In this document: positions 1 to 10,208 of the stretch, piece by piece | Layout of the letters: each line of letters opens with the position of its first letter | Position numbering within the stretch: position 1 is the stretch's first letter | From: Stachybotrys elegans | Taxonomy: Eukaryota > Ascomycota > Sordariomycetes > Hypocreales > Stachybotryaceae | Direction of reading: 5' to 3' | DNA: 64,000 nt | Assembly (NCBI GenBank): GCA_020746835.1 | Contig: JAGPNK010000008.1 | Location: 1,240,001-1,304,000 of the forward strand | Position numbers and translations under genes: made by a program | The notes under the pieces: generated by a model | The model's input: only the letters and a program-made list of their open reading frames with translations | Databases searched by the model: none | Told to the model about the DNA's origin: nothing

Positions 1-2
1 AT

Positions 3-767
3 CCAGTTGGTCTGACTAATCCCGACGGGCAAAAGCACCTTGCGGACGAGCTCGCCTACGATACCACCGAAGCGCGGCCCTGGCCTCTGACGACCCCGCA
101 CCAAGACACCTACTTCAACAAGCTTGCCGACTACCAGGCTCCGCCGCTGGAAGCGCCAGTCCGCAAGGTTGTCTTCACCATCAAGAGCAAGGACCAAGGC
201 TGGGGAGGTCGAGGCCAAGACCATGGAACGTACCAAGGGTCTCATACGTGGTTCGAGGCCGGCCTCGAGAAGTTTGATGCCGCAGATACTTGTGAGTAGC
301 TGTTGGTTCAGCCACCCAGTGGGATGATGCTAATCCGGAATCCAGGTGACCCCCAATGTGTCTACGACGTTCGGTTTCGATCAACCGAGACAGTTGACCC
401 GCCCCTTCCCGTCTGTACACTCCGTCCAATCCTACCTCCACTAGAGAAGAGCGAAAACCCAGAGGTCGAGTTTCAATGCAGCCACCCCCTACACGGAGAG
501 CCCAACGTTGTCATCCAACACAATGTTATGGCAGGCAAAAATATGAAGGAGCACGTCGTGACGTGGTCGTGGCTCGATGACATTAGCCCGGACTCGCCTG
601 AGGCGGAATCCTTGGCCCAGCAGGGCCGGGGTAAGGCGACGGGTGATGGGTCATTTGTGCGCAACTTGAGAATGGGAGACGTCATTACGGTCTGGGGCAA
701 GGCGAGGTTCCCCGGATGGATGAATCACGTTGAAAAGGTCAAGATTGATATCTACTGGGCGGTGTGA
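3..767 (+). CDS. conserved fungal protein, 3' part only
   Basis: The gene runs in from outside the window; exons are about 3..291 and 346..767, joined across a GTGAGT...CAG intron that restores the frame (act t|gt gac). The visible 236 residues contain an SxDQGWGG-like stretch, a GTYQGSHTWFEAGLE stretch, and near the end GDVITVWGKARFPGWMNHVE followed by a short beta-like C-terminus. I recall this WFEAG / ARFPGW pairing as the C-terminal module of widespread, uncharacterised ascomycete proteins, sometimes joined to other domains. No catalytic motif is visible and no function is assigned. The frame, intron and stop are well supported; the N-terminal half, which might identify the protein, is missing. 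Confidence 0.7.
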
Positions 768-1150
768 GCAGGGAATAGGCCGGCGTTGTGCAAGTCTACT
801 ATTACAATTCCTTTGACACGACAAGCAATTGGTTTATGATAGTAATGGCGTATCGCGTGTATTATTAGCTTTCGAGAATTTTTAGACAGACTAAAAACAT
901 CGAATAATGTCATGAGACATGGACGTTTTGCGTTGCATTAATTATGTGGGTTGCTGGAGATGTCCTGCAGGGTAGGCAATTTTGGCAACGCGGGTGGGCA
1001 TTGGAGGATTGACGTCAACCATCATCCAACTCGATGCCATTTATTGCAATGACCACAATAACGAGCGTAATCAGGCATCGCCGCTTCTGTCAGACCCGAA
1101 TTTTGCAATACCCTATATTTTCTTTTGCGCGATCGCGGAACGTCCGTACA
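768..1150. other. intergenic spacer between tandem + strand genes
   Basis: About 380 nt, AT-richer than the flanking exons. It must hold the 3' UTR of the first gene and the promoter of the Nudix gene. No clear TATA box or coding exon was seen. Confidence 0.5.
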
Positions 1151-2018
1151 ATGTCTGCGTCGTCACACGTAACCCCGGAAGACATACCCGTCCAGCTGCC
1201 TGATGGTCTGTCGCGCGATCAGCTCAACGAGTTCAAACCTTTTACCGTGAGTCAGCTCGCCCACATGCTTCGTCGGATTAAGCTGACGTCGACAGAACTG
1301 GATCGAGACGCTCAAAAGGTCACTCAGCTTGCAGAAGAACCCGTCGCACCCATTTCACGACGATCCGTACGCTCTCCGCCATGTCAATGTACAGTCGTTT
1401 GACCGCTTTGGAGGCGGCCGGCTGGGCTTCGTCAAGATCTCGGCCTCCGTGACAAATTCAGCTGGCGAGAGCCTGCCGGCGATAGCGCTGCTACGTGGGC
1501 CCAGCGTGGCCATGCTGGTGATGCTCATTCCGGACGACGTAGCCCCCGACTCTGAGGAGCGCTACGTCGTGCTTACCGTGCAGCCGAGAATCCCAGCCGC
1601 AAGTCTCGGGCTCGTGGAGCTGCCGGCGGGCATGGTGGACGATGCCGGCAGCTTCAAGGGCGCTGCGGCCAAGGAGATGGAAGAGGAGCTGGGTATCGCG
1701 ATCAAGGAGGATGAGCTTACGTGCCTCAGTGACCTGGCAGCTCCGGAAAAGGAGAGCGAGGAAGGGATTGCGGCAGCCATGTTCCCAAGTCCTGGGGGCT
1801 GCGACGAACACATCACCATCTACAGCCATGAACGGCGGATACCTCGCTCTCAGCTGCAAGAATGGAGTGGCCGGCTTACGGGACTGCGATCTCACGGGGA
1901 GAAGATTACCCTCAAGGTGGCGCCGATGAAGGATCTGTGGAGGGTGGGCGGGCGTGATGCCAAATGCCTGGCTGCGGTTGCACTCTGGGAGGGACTGAGG
2001 AGGGAGGGCAAAGTTTGA
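1151..2018 (+). CDS. Nudix hydrolase, ADP-sugar diphosphatase type (NUDX14/NUDT14-like)
   Basis: Two exons, 1151..1246 and 1296..2018 (272 aa). The 49-nt intron (GTGAGT...GACAG) joins FKPFT to NWIETLKRS in frame. The body follows the pattern of plant NUDX14-type ADP-glucose/ADP-sugar pyrophosphatases: VQSFDRFGGGRLGFVK, a glycine-rich strand, VELPAGMVDD, FPSPGGCDE and TGLRSHGE. Expected reaction (family knowledge): hydrolysis of ADP-sugars to AMP and sugar-1-phosphate, with a divalent metal held by the Nudix helix. The Nudix box is off-consensus: the first Glu position is Gly and the Arg of REUxEE is Lys (KEMEEELGI), while the catalytic glutamates remain. It converges on a second, canonical Nudix gene only 130 nt away. 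Confidence 0.85.
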
Positions 2019-2148
2019 GATGTCAACAGTGACCGACGGGGGGAATCTTTTGTCTAATACCTAACGCCTTTTTCCTGCCTTGGCGGTCTGCTCTCCCTGA
2101 CAAAAGAACCAAAAAAGGACACCATGCTGCGTCTCATGCGGTCACAAG

Positions 2149-2964
2149 TCACAGTTTGAAGTGGCGGGCAAGAAGGATACCCTCGGCGAGGTTGGCGACG
2201 CGGGCGTCGATAGCGCAGCCGTCGCGCTCCCACTGCTTGCACTGCTCCCACAGGTCGCCGAGGGGCACGGAGAAGACCTCGATGAACTCGTCGTCCTGGA
2301 GGTCGGGCTTGGGGTTCTGGTTCTCGGGGAGGGACATGTCGATGGTGACGTGGACCATGCGGAGGTTGGTGTTGCAGAAGCCCGGGTCGTTGAACATGAC
2401 GGGGGAGGTGAGGCTGGGGACGCCGACGTAGCCCGTCTCCTCGCGCAGCTCGCGGATGGCGGCCTGCTCGGCCGTCTCGCCCGCGTCGACGAGGCCGGCG
2501 GGGACCTCGACGCTGACCATGTCAATGGGGGCGCGGTACTGGCGCTGGACGAGGAGCTCCGGCCCCGTCTCCTTGTCGAGGATGGCGACGACGCCGACGC
2601 CGTCGATCTCGCCGTTGGGCGGGCGCGTGCGGCGCTCGGCCGACTCCCAGGTGCGGGTGACTTTGTTTGCGTCCTGGTAGGTGAGTCTGCAGGCGAGGGG
2701 AAGGAGAGGCGCCAGAGCGTTAGCCGGGGTGTTGGGAGGGGGGGGGGGGGGGTGAGCTGGGTGAAGCTTGGTTAGGTAGGTGTGTAGAGGACGGACTTGA
2801 CGAGTTTGATCCAGCGCGAGTCGTCGTCGAGCTAGATTGTTGTTAGCCTCGAATTGTGTGCCCGTATGGTTCTTGTCGACGTGGATATAAAGTGGTGATG
2901 ATGGATGGATGGATCGACGTACCAGTGGCTCGGTAGAGAGCACCTTTGCATTCTCGAGAGACAT
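2149..2964 (-). CDS. ysa1: ADP-ribose pyrophosphatase, YSA1/NUDT5-type Nudix hydrolase
   Basis: Three exons on the minus strand: 2964..2923, 2831..2797, 2686..2149 (204 aa). Spliced, the N-terminus reads MSLENAKVLSTEPL, then LDDDSRWIKLVK, then LTYQDANKVTRTWESAERRT, the arrangement of yeast YSA1 and human NUDT5. The second intron starts with the weak site GTCCGT, chosen because it alone restores frame and homology. The Nudix box GLVDAGETAEQAAI/RELREETGY is fully canonical. Expected role: cytosolic hydrolysis of ADP-ribose and related ADP-sugars to AMP plus ribose-5-phosphate. A poly-C tract lies in the second intron. It faces the MFS gene divergently. Confidence 0.88.
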   Translation of the reverse strand: MSLENAKVLSTEPLVRRSIHPSSPLYIHVDKNHTGTQFEANNNLARRRLALDQTRQVRPLHTYLTKLHPAHPPPPPPNTPANALAPLLPLACRLTYQDANKVTRTWESAERRTRPPNGEIDGVGVVAILDKETGPELLVQRQYRAPIDMVSVEVPAGLVDAGETAEQAAIRELREETGYVGVPSLTSPVMFNDPGFCNTNLRMVHVTIDMSLPENQNPKPDLQDDEFIEVFSVPLGDLWEQCKQWERDGCAIDARVANLAEGILLARHFKL

Positions 2965-3770
2965 GGCGAAGAAGGAGTTGGATTGTCTTTGGGAGGAGGG
3001 TAGGAAGAAGAATTATTCGCGTGTATGAATTGTGTGCAGAGGGCAGAATGGAAGAGGAGAGAAGGGTGAGGCAGGCCCAAAGTTACGGTGTAAAAGGAGC
3101 GTGGTGGTAGATCGATACGGTTTTTGGGATTGGAGATGGGATTGGATGCAGATTGGCATCGGGCTCCGGGATTGGGTTTTGCCCAGACATGGGGGTGCAT
3201 TGGCAGGGTCCAGCTGCCATCAACTTCCATCTGTACCGTGATGCGGACCGGCGCCAGATAGGCAGACACATTAGTGGGCCATCGCCTGCGCTGTTGGGAG
3301 CTACAGGCGTTGGCGGGCGGCTTTAGGTGGTGCTGGAGTCCCAGGCCCAATTCATCCATCAGGACACATTGGGATGATCGCAGACTGTCTGCATACATAC
3401 ATTAGTACTGTAGGTAAGTATGTACTGCGTCGTAATGCGCCAACTCATCTCTCTCACCATCCCACGTCCGCATCCCAGGCGCCTCGCAATGCCTCGCAAT
3501 GCCATTCGTTTCGATGACGTCGGCCACTCCCTGTGGGTACCCTATCCGCAACATTGACAAAGCAAATGGAAGCCCCATGGCCAATCCCTGGTACCAATCA
3601 GCGCGTCTCCATTTCCAACATCGTGATCCCTTCCACCTCCGAGCGGCGTTTGTTACGCTGCACATATAGACGGTGCCTGCCCGTGTCTGCGCCCTCTGCG
3701 TCGCGTGCCCAAGTATTCCCAATACCTCCCCGCGCAGGCACGGTAGGCGTGAGACGAGAATCACCCAGCA
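2965..3770. promoter_or_regulatory. divergent promoter region, YSA1-like / MFS gene
   Basis: About 800 nt between two divergent start codons. No convincing exon was seen; it should contain both promoters and leaders. The minus side is rich in CT (GA on the plus strand), as is usual for fungal 5' leaders. Confidence 0.5.
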
Positions 3771-5496
3771 ATGGACGCGAGACCGAGTGTCGGCGACGAC
3801 AATGACGACGCGCAGGAGAGCTACTTTGATGGCGCCCTCAGCCCCGATGCGCGGCTCCCCCAGGAGACGACGCCGCTTCTGCCGGCAGCGCCCGCCTCTG
3901 CTGCAGGACCCAGCAAGTCGTTTCGCCGCATAGTTGTCGCCATGTGCATCCTCTTCCTCTTCATCGCCCAGGTCAGCGTCTTCCTCATGGATCCGCCCTC
4001 GCAGGCCATCGCCGAGGACATCATCTGCCGCGGCAAATTTCCCGACCACACCCTCGGCGTCTGGGGGATGGCTGATGCGCGCTGCAAGGGACCCGAAGTG
4101 CAGAAGACGCTGGCCATGGTCCGGTCATGGCAGCTTGCCACCAATAACCTGATCCGTAGGTAGCACCCTAGCTCCATTCACTTTCATTGGGATAGCCAGC
4201 TGATGAATTTATGCAGCCGTGCTCGTGCAGATTCCGTTTGGTCTTCTCGCAGACAAGTATGGGAGACGCCCGGTTCTGTTTCTTAGCTTTGCTGGATACG
4301 TCCTCCATGTCGCGTGGATCATGATTGTTTGTGCGTTTCCCTTCTCCTGCTTGACATGTTCATCTCCTGACCATAGCAGTACTGTTCCCCAACGTATTCT
4401 CCATATGGGCCATCTTGTTCGCCAGCCTTGCATACATCATTGGAGGCGGAGGCCAGATGGTCGTGGCCATGCTTTACACCATCGTATCCGACGTGACGGC
4501 TCCCGAAGACCGGGCAAAGAACTTCTTCGTCATCGAAGCAATCAGTCTCATTCTGCACGTTGCTATCAACCCCATCACCGCACTTCTCATCCACGTCAAC
4601 CCATGGGTCCCCATGTGGCTCGGTTTCATTCTCTTGTTGTTGGGTGAGTTGGCAACGTTGCTTGTCCCCGAGACGCTGCATCTCGCCCAAGCAGCCGCCG
4701 AGACCCAAGGAGGGGTTTCCGCCGCGGCGACAGACGATGCCGACGATGAGGATGCCATGGCAAAGGGCGGGCCGTGGAAGAAGGTACGCGAGGAGAGTGC
4801 TCGTGTCTGGCACTTCATCATCCGGTCAAAACACGTCTCGGTCCTCATTCTTGCGTACAGCTTGGTGGAGTGCTGCAATAATGGCTTCCTCAACAACCTG
4901 CTTCAGTACATGGCCAAGCGGTACAACTGGGACTGGTCTACTGTAAGTACTCTTTGTTGCTCTTACTCGCCCCGTCACGAGGCTGACAGACCAAGGCTAC
5001 CTTCATGTCGACATTTGGCTTCATCGCCTGCGTTGTCGTCTTGCTTGTGGTCCTCCCCATCGCATCCACTGTACTTACCACACATGGACAACGGAGCCCA
5101 CTGGGGAGAGATCTCTGGCTGTCGCGCGCATCGGCACTGTTCATTGCCGCGGGCTCCCTCCTCGTTTCTGTTGCCACGACGCCATGGGTCCTTGTAATTG
5201 CGCTCATCACCTGGAGTTTTGGGTCCGGATTCTCCTCTATATGCCGAGCCCTTCTCATGGCGGTTGTCGAGCCTCACCTTGCCGCTACGCTCAACACCAT
5301 GATTGGAGTGTGCGAGGCGGCTATCAGCCTGGCCAGCTCTCCTGTCATGGGCTGGCTGCTGGCAAGAGGACTCGAGATTGGTGGAGCAGCAACTGGCTTG
5401 CTGTATGTCGTCCTATTCTTGCTCACAGTAGTTGCTACGGTGGTGGTGTTCTGCTTTCGACCACCTCCGGAGTTTGTGCAAGAGGCTGTTGAATAG
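3771..5496 (+). CDS. major facilitator superfamily transporter
   Basis: Four exons: 3771..4155, 4217..4330, 4380..4942, 4990..5496 (522 aa). The N-terminus is cytoplasmic, acidic and Ser/Pro-rich with TTPLLP, followed by a first membrane helix. The loop after helix 2 carries the MFS signature GLLADKYGRRPVL; later come GGGGQMVVAML, SDVTAPEDRAKNF and further hydrophobic helices, with a long acidic central loop (TDDADDEDAM) as expected for a 12-TM permease. The substrate cannot be read from sequence. The third exon has two possible acceptors three bases apart (TAG at 4376, CAG at 4379), changing one residue. The gene precedes CSN2 in tandem. Confidence 0.87.
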
Positions 5497-5830
5497 AATG
5501 TTCAGGTATACAAAATAGACATGATGGGGCGACAGCGAAACGCTGATGTGCGCGGCATTCAATCGGGCTGTTCTAGATACAAATTTGCGATATAATCAAA
5601 TCATTTTGGCAAGCAAAATACGTAGGGCATCAATTATTCAGAGCACAGGTATTGCTGGATGAGCTTCAGGTGTTGAGCTCGTATCAGCTCTTATCGATAA
5701 GACGGGCTCACCCCGCGGTGTTGCCTTGCTTGCATCAGCACCTTAACTTCCCTCCTTCCACTTGTCAACCGCCAACCAGCCACCACACCATACGAACCTC
5801 GAATCGCCCCCGCGCAAAGATAATTGCAAA
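5497..5830. other. spacer between MFS gene and CSN2
   Basis: About 330 nt with AT-rich 3' UTR-like sequence followed by a CT-rich stretch and AAAG/CAAAATG before the CSN2 start. No additional gene is visible. Confidence 0.5.
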
Positions 5831-7391
5831 ATGTCGGACGACGAAGACTTTATGCAGGAGTCGGACGAGGAGCAGTACGCCTAGGAGCTCTCACCGCTCG
5901 CCACACGCTGACAGCCAGCAGGTACGACTTTGAGTACGAGGACGATGACGACGACAACAATGGCGACGTCGACATCGAGAACAAATACTACAATGCCAAA
6001 CAGCTCAAGATGAGTGAACCGGAGGAGGCCATCACCGAGTTTCTGGGCATACCTCCCATCGAGGAGGAAAAGGGCGAATGGGGATTCAAGGGACTAAAGC
6101 AGGCCATCAAACTCGAGTACAAGCTGGGAAGATACGACGAGGTAAAATCCCAATCGCCTGCCGCAGATGGAAATGCATGCTGATATTGCAGGCCGCAAAA
6201 CACTTTGAAGAACTACTCACGTACGTCAAATCGGCCGTCACTCGCAACTATTCGGAAAAGTCCATCAACAACATGCTCGACTACATCGAGAAGGGAGCCG
6301 ACGGCCCTGAAGCTGTCAAGAGCATGGAGAAGTTCTACTCGCTCACCCTGCAGAGTTTCCAGAGCACCAACAACGAAAGGCTGTGGCTCAAGACGAACCT
6401 CAAGCTGTCCAAGCTGCTGCTCGACCGCAAGGACTACGCTGCCGTGGGCAAGAAGCTGCGGGACCTCCACAAGGCGTGCCAGCGCGAGGACGGAACCGAC
6501 GACCCTAGCAAGGGCACGTACTCGCTGGAGATTTATGCACTCGAGATTCAAATGTTTGCCGAGAAGAAGAACAACAAGCAGCTCAAGGCCATTTACCAGA
6601 GGGCACTCAAGGTCAAGTCGGCTGTTCCCCACCCTCGAATCATGGGAATCATCCGCGAATGCGGTGGCAAGATGCACATGAGCGAAGAAAACTGGAAGGA
6701 GGCCCAGAGCGACTTTTTCGAATCGTTCCGCAATTACGACGAAGCCGGCTCGCTGCAGCGAATCCAGGTGCTCAAGTATCTCCTCCTCACGACGATGCTG
6801 ATGAAGTCGGACATCAACCCGTTTGACTCCCAGGAGACGAAGCCTTACAAGACGGACCCACGCATCTCGGCCATGACGGACCTGGTGGATGCTTATCAAC
6901 GCGACGACATTCACACGTACGAGCAGGTGCTGCATAAGAACCAGGATATCCTCGCAGATCCCTTCATCGCAGAGAACATTGACGAAGTTACGCGCAACAT
7001 GCGGACCAAGGGAGTCATGAAGCTCATTGCACCATACTCACGCATGAAGCTGTCATGGATCGCCAAGCAGCTCGACATATCGGAACCCGAGGTGCAAGAC
7101 ATCCTCGGCTTCCTCATCGTGGACGGAAAGATTCACGGCACAATCAACCAGCAGGAAGGCCTCATGGAAATCACATCGGACGCAGACAAGGAACGGCTAC
7201 AGAGCCTGCAGCAGCTGACGACATCCATCTCGGACATGTTTGCGTCCATTTTCAAAGAAGGAGATGGGTATAGCCCGGGAGACGCAGGCGGCAACGAAGA
7301 GGCCATGGACCCTCGAGGGTACGGTACGATGAAGAGTAAGATGGAGAAGTTACGGAGGAAGCAGGCCGGCATGCCGTTGCCGACAGGGTAG
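5831..7391 (+). CDS. csn2: COP9 signalosome subunit 2
   Basis: Three exons: 5831..5874, 5922..6141, 6192..7391 (487 aa, the usual length). The first exon encodes MSDDEDFMQESDEEQ and joins to YDFEYEDDDDDN, the acidic CSN2/Trip15 N-terminus. Then follow helical TPR-like repeats (YYNAKQL, RYDEAAKHFEELL, NYSEKSINNMLDYI) and a C-terminal PCI domain (about residues 330-440, with YSRMKLSWIAKQLDISEPEV and FLIVDGKIHGTINQ). CSN2 is a scaffold subunit of the nuclear COP9 signalosome that removes NEDD8 from cullins; in fungi the complex affects development and secondary metabolism. Identification is by strong recognisable homology. Confidence 0.96.
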
Positions 7392-8791
7392 TGACAGGAA
7401 AGCTCGGAGATGCCTAGCGGGCTTGCACCGACTGGGAGGCATTGATGCGGCTCCTCCGCGAGCAGGGCGTGTGGCTGACGCAGGATCACGGTTTGCGTTG
7501 CACAGGCGGAACCTGGCCTGTACGGCGGTCCGTCGATAGGCGGATGGTATCGTAGGATAGCCGCAGAGACGGCGAGGGAGATCGTCAGCAAACGCAGTCT
7601 TGGCAGGGAGAAGATCGCGATCGGCAAGCGGCAGCTGCAGTGACGGATTCCTGCGGCCAAGCAGCAGTGCCGTGCGGGCATTCTGAGGAGGTGAAGGGAA
7701 TGTGGAAGGGGGGAAGGACGGAAGACGGAAGACGGAAGGGCGACGAGGAGAGCGATGACAAGTACACGTTTCATTCCGAGAGAATAATTGTCAATGGATC
7801 ATGAATTTTCCCACGAGGTGCGTGCATTTGCCTGCATTTGTCGAGGCCGCGAGGTTGCACATATCAACCAAGGCAGGCTAAAGTACAGAACAAAAGGGCG
7901 AAATTATTGACGAGGCAAAAATTGAAAAAAGGCGTTTTGCTGCAGACGAATATGGTTCGGACCGATGTGGCTTGAGGTGGCCAGATGAGCGGCCTGCATA
8001 TTCGGGGTTGAGGACCGCGAAACCCGACGAGGAGAAGGGCGCAAGCCAACGATGCTACGCCAAACGTGGGCGGGAGATGCAATTCTCCGGCGCATGCATG
8101 AGGCGTATACGAGGGCGGAAGGGGGGGTTGCGGTTGCGGTTGCAGTTGCGAGCTACGGATAGAGAGGAGAGGGTTGCTGCAAGGGAGGAGGACAAACATT
8201 GAAGGGAGGCAGGCCAAGCCAGCTGGGTTCTTGGATCGTCTTACTGGTGGGCTCAGCAATTGGGCCTGGCGGTGTCTTGGGCCAGGACAGGATACGACAG
8301 AAGAGAACAACGAGGCAAGGCAGGCAAGCAAGCAGACAGGGGCTTGGGTGCCGTGGTACGCGAGGCAATGGTACGGCATCGGTAGGGTGCAGAGCGGCGA
8401 GCAAGTGGGATGATTGACATGACGGTGCTCCACGAGGACCACTCTCAGGCCATGGACATTACGTGATGTGCCTGATGTACCTGATGTGCCGTCTGGGTAG
8501 GATTCGGAGGGAGAGGGACGCGCGCCTACATATCGAGATGAAGATGGAGATGAATATTAAGATGTCGAGATGGAGTGTAAACGGAAGGGGGGAGGGGAGG
8601 GTGGAAAATAAGGCAGGCGGCTCGGGCATCAGATAGATGACAGAGGGGCGATGTGCATCGGATCATCGGTTGACGGAGACGATTCCGGGTGGAGGAGTGA
8701 TCGAGAGTACAGAGCAAGCTTTGACTTAGGGTGAAGTGGGGATGCGACATGATATGATACGATGGATGCATTGGCATGGCATGATTGATTC

Positions 8792-8866
8792 ATGAGAGAC
8801 GAGAAGAGGGAGAGGAGGGAGAGGGAGAGAGAGAGAGAGAAAGAGAGGGAGAGAGAGGAGACGGGG
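8792..8866. repeat. GA-rich microsatellite
   Basis: An imperfect (GA)n/(GGGA)n tract. It is the densest part of the purine-rich half of the large gap. Confidence 0.85.
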
Positions 8867-10165
8867 AGGCAGAAGGTCAGAGGGGGGAGGGGAGAGGGAG
8901 CAGATGACAAAGAAGCAAACCAATACTGCAAGCATCATGTATCCGGATATCCGCAGGATATGCACCAGCAGGCAGACGGGTGTTGGAGTTGGAGCTGGGA
9001 GCCCGATTGAGGGCATGATTGGCGAGGCATTCTCTGGCGCTGGGGCGCGCAGCCGGCAGATGAGAAGATTGTGCTGTAGGGACTAATGTAGAGACAGGTG
9101 GCAGGACAGGGACAAGACGAGTTGCAAAGGAGCGGGTTCCCTCCAGTCTTTCATGCACAAACGCATGGGCCAAGGGGAGCCAAGACAGCCAGCCGGGCCA
9201 GGCAGGGCCAGGCAGGGCGGCAAGGATAAGGATGAGCAAGGATGAGCCTGTCTGTTGGGGAAGGCGAGTAGGAGGAGAGGGGAAGCTGGGCAGACATACA
9301 GACATACATACAGGATTAATTAATGGTGACGGTACTAAAAGACAAAGAGACAAGAAGACGGCAATGATGGACCAAAAGATGGAGAGGAGGAGAACTTTGC
9401 TGTGTAAGCGAAGGCAATGTCAAGACGCATGGCCATGACAAGTGGTACGGCATGTACAGTACATATGCACTATATGCAAGGCAAACAAGGTATCTACCGA
9501 GATGGAGCATGTGCAAGTTGTTGCAGTTTGCGGTTTGCGGTGCAGGAGAATCAGGAAAAATGTGAATGTAATGGATGCGGCCAACTAGTCAAGATAGGAC
9601 CCCTCGAAGCGGAGGAAAAGGCGCGATGGGTGAGACACGGGGAGGCGGAGACTGGACCAATGCAAGCCACAACTCTCAGGTGGTCAGGTTTAGGCCTAGT
9701 TGAAACGCCGGGGCGGCGGAAGGCCGACTTGTGCTTCCCCGATGCTTCTTTATTCGACGACTTGTTCATCCTGATGATGGTGGTGGTGGTGGTGATGGGT
9801 TTTCCCTCGACTGCAAGCGATCGGTTGGGAACAGCAAGACAGGGGGAGGAAGGGAGGGGTCCATTAAGCGACAAGAGTTGCAGATGAAAAACGGATAAAG
9901 CAACACTGACCTGACAATAAGCACGAAAGGTAGGTAGGTAGGTACATAGGTAGAGGAGGACAAGGAGCACGGGTACGGGATACCAAAAGGAGCAAATATT
10001 TCCAACAGGAGGAAAGGCCATGATTGCTGCTAGTTCGGTTTTGTTAGCGCGGATCGTCCGTCACCCGGCTCTCTGTTGTGTGGTTCTGATGGGAATCATG
10101 GGCCCCATTTTCAGCTTAAACCCAGCCAAGGAAATAACATACATAACCTACCGAGTACATACATA

Positions 10166-10208
10166 GAAAAAAGAGAAGGAAAAAAAAAAAGAAAAAAAAA
10201 AAAAGGAA
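10166..10208. repeat. A-rich tract
   Basis: A run of adenines interrupted by a few guanines, followed by GAAGAAGAAG. It lies near the point where strand composition switches. Confidence 0.8.

Noticed and set aside
7133..7774. Minus-strand frame starting with a signal-peptide-like sequence
   Set aside because: It overlaps the conserved 3' end of CSN2 in antisense, and the rest is Pro/Leu/Ser low complexity.
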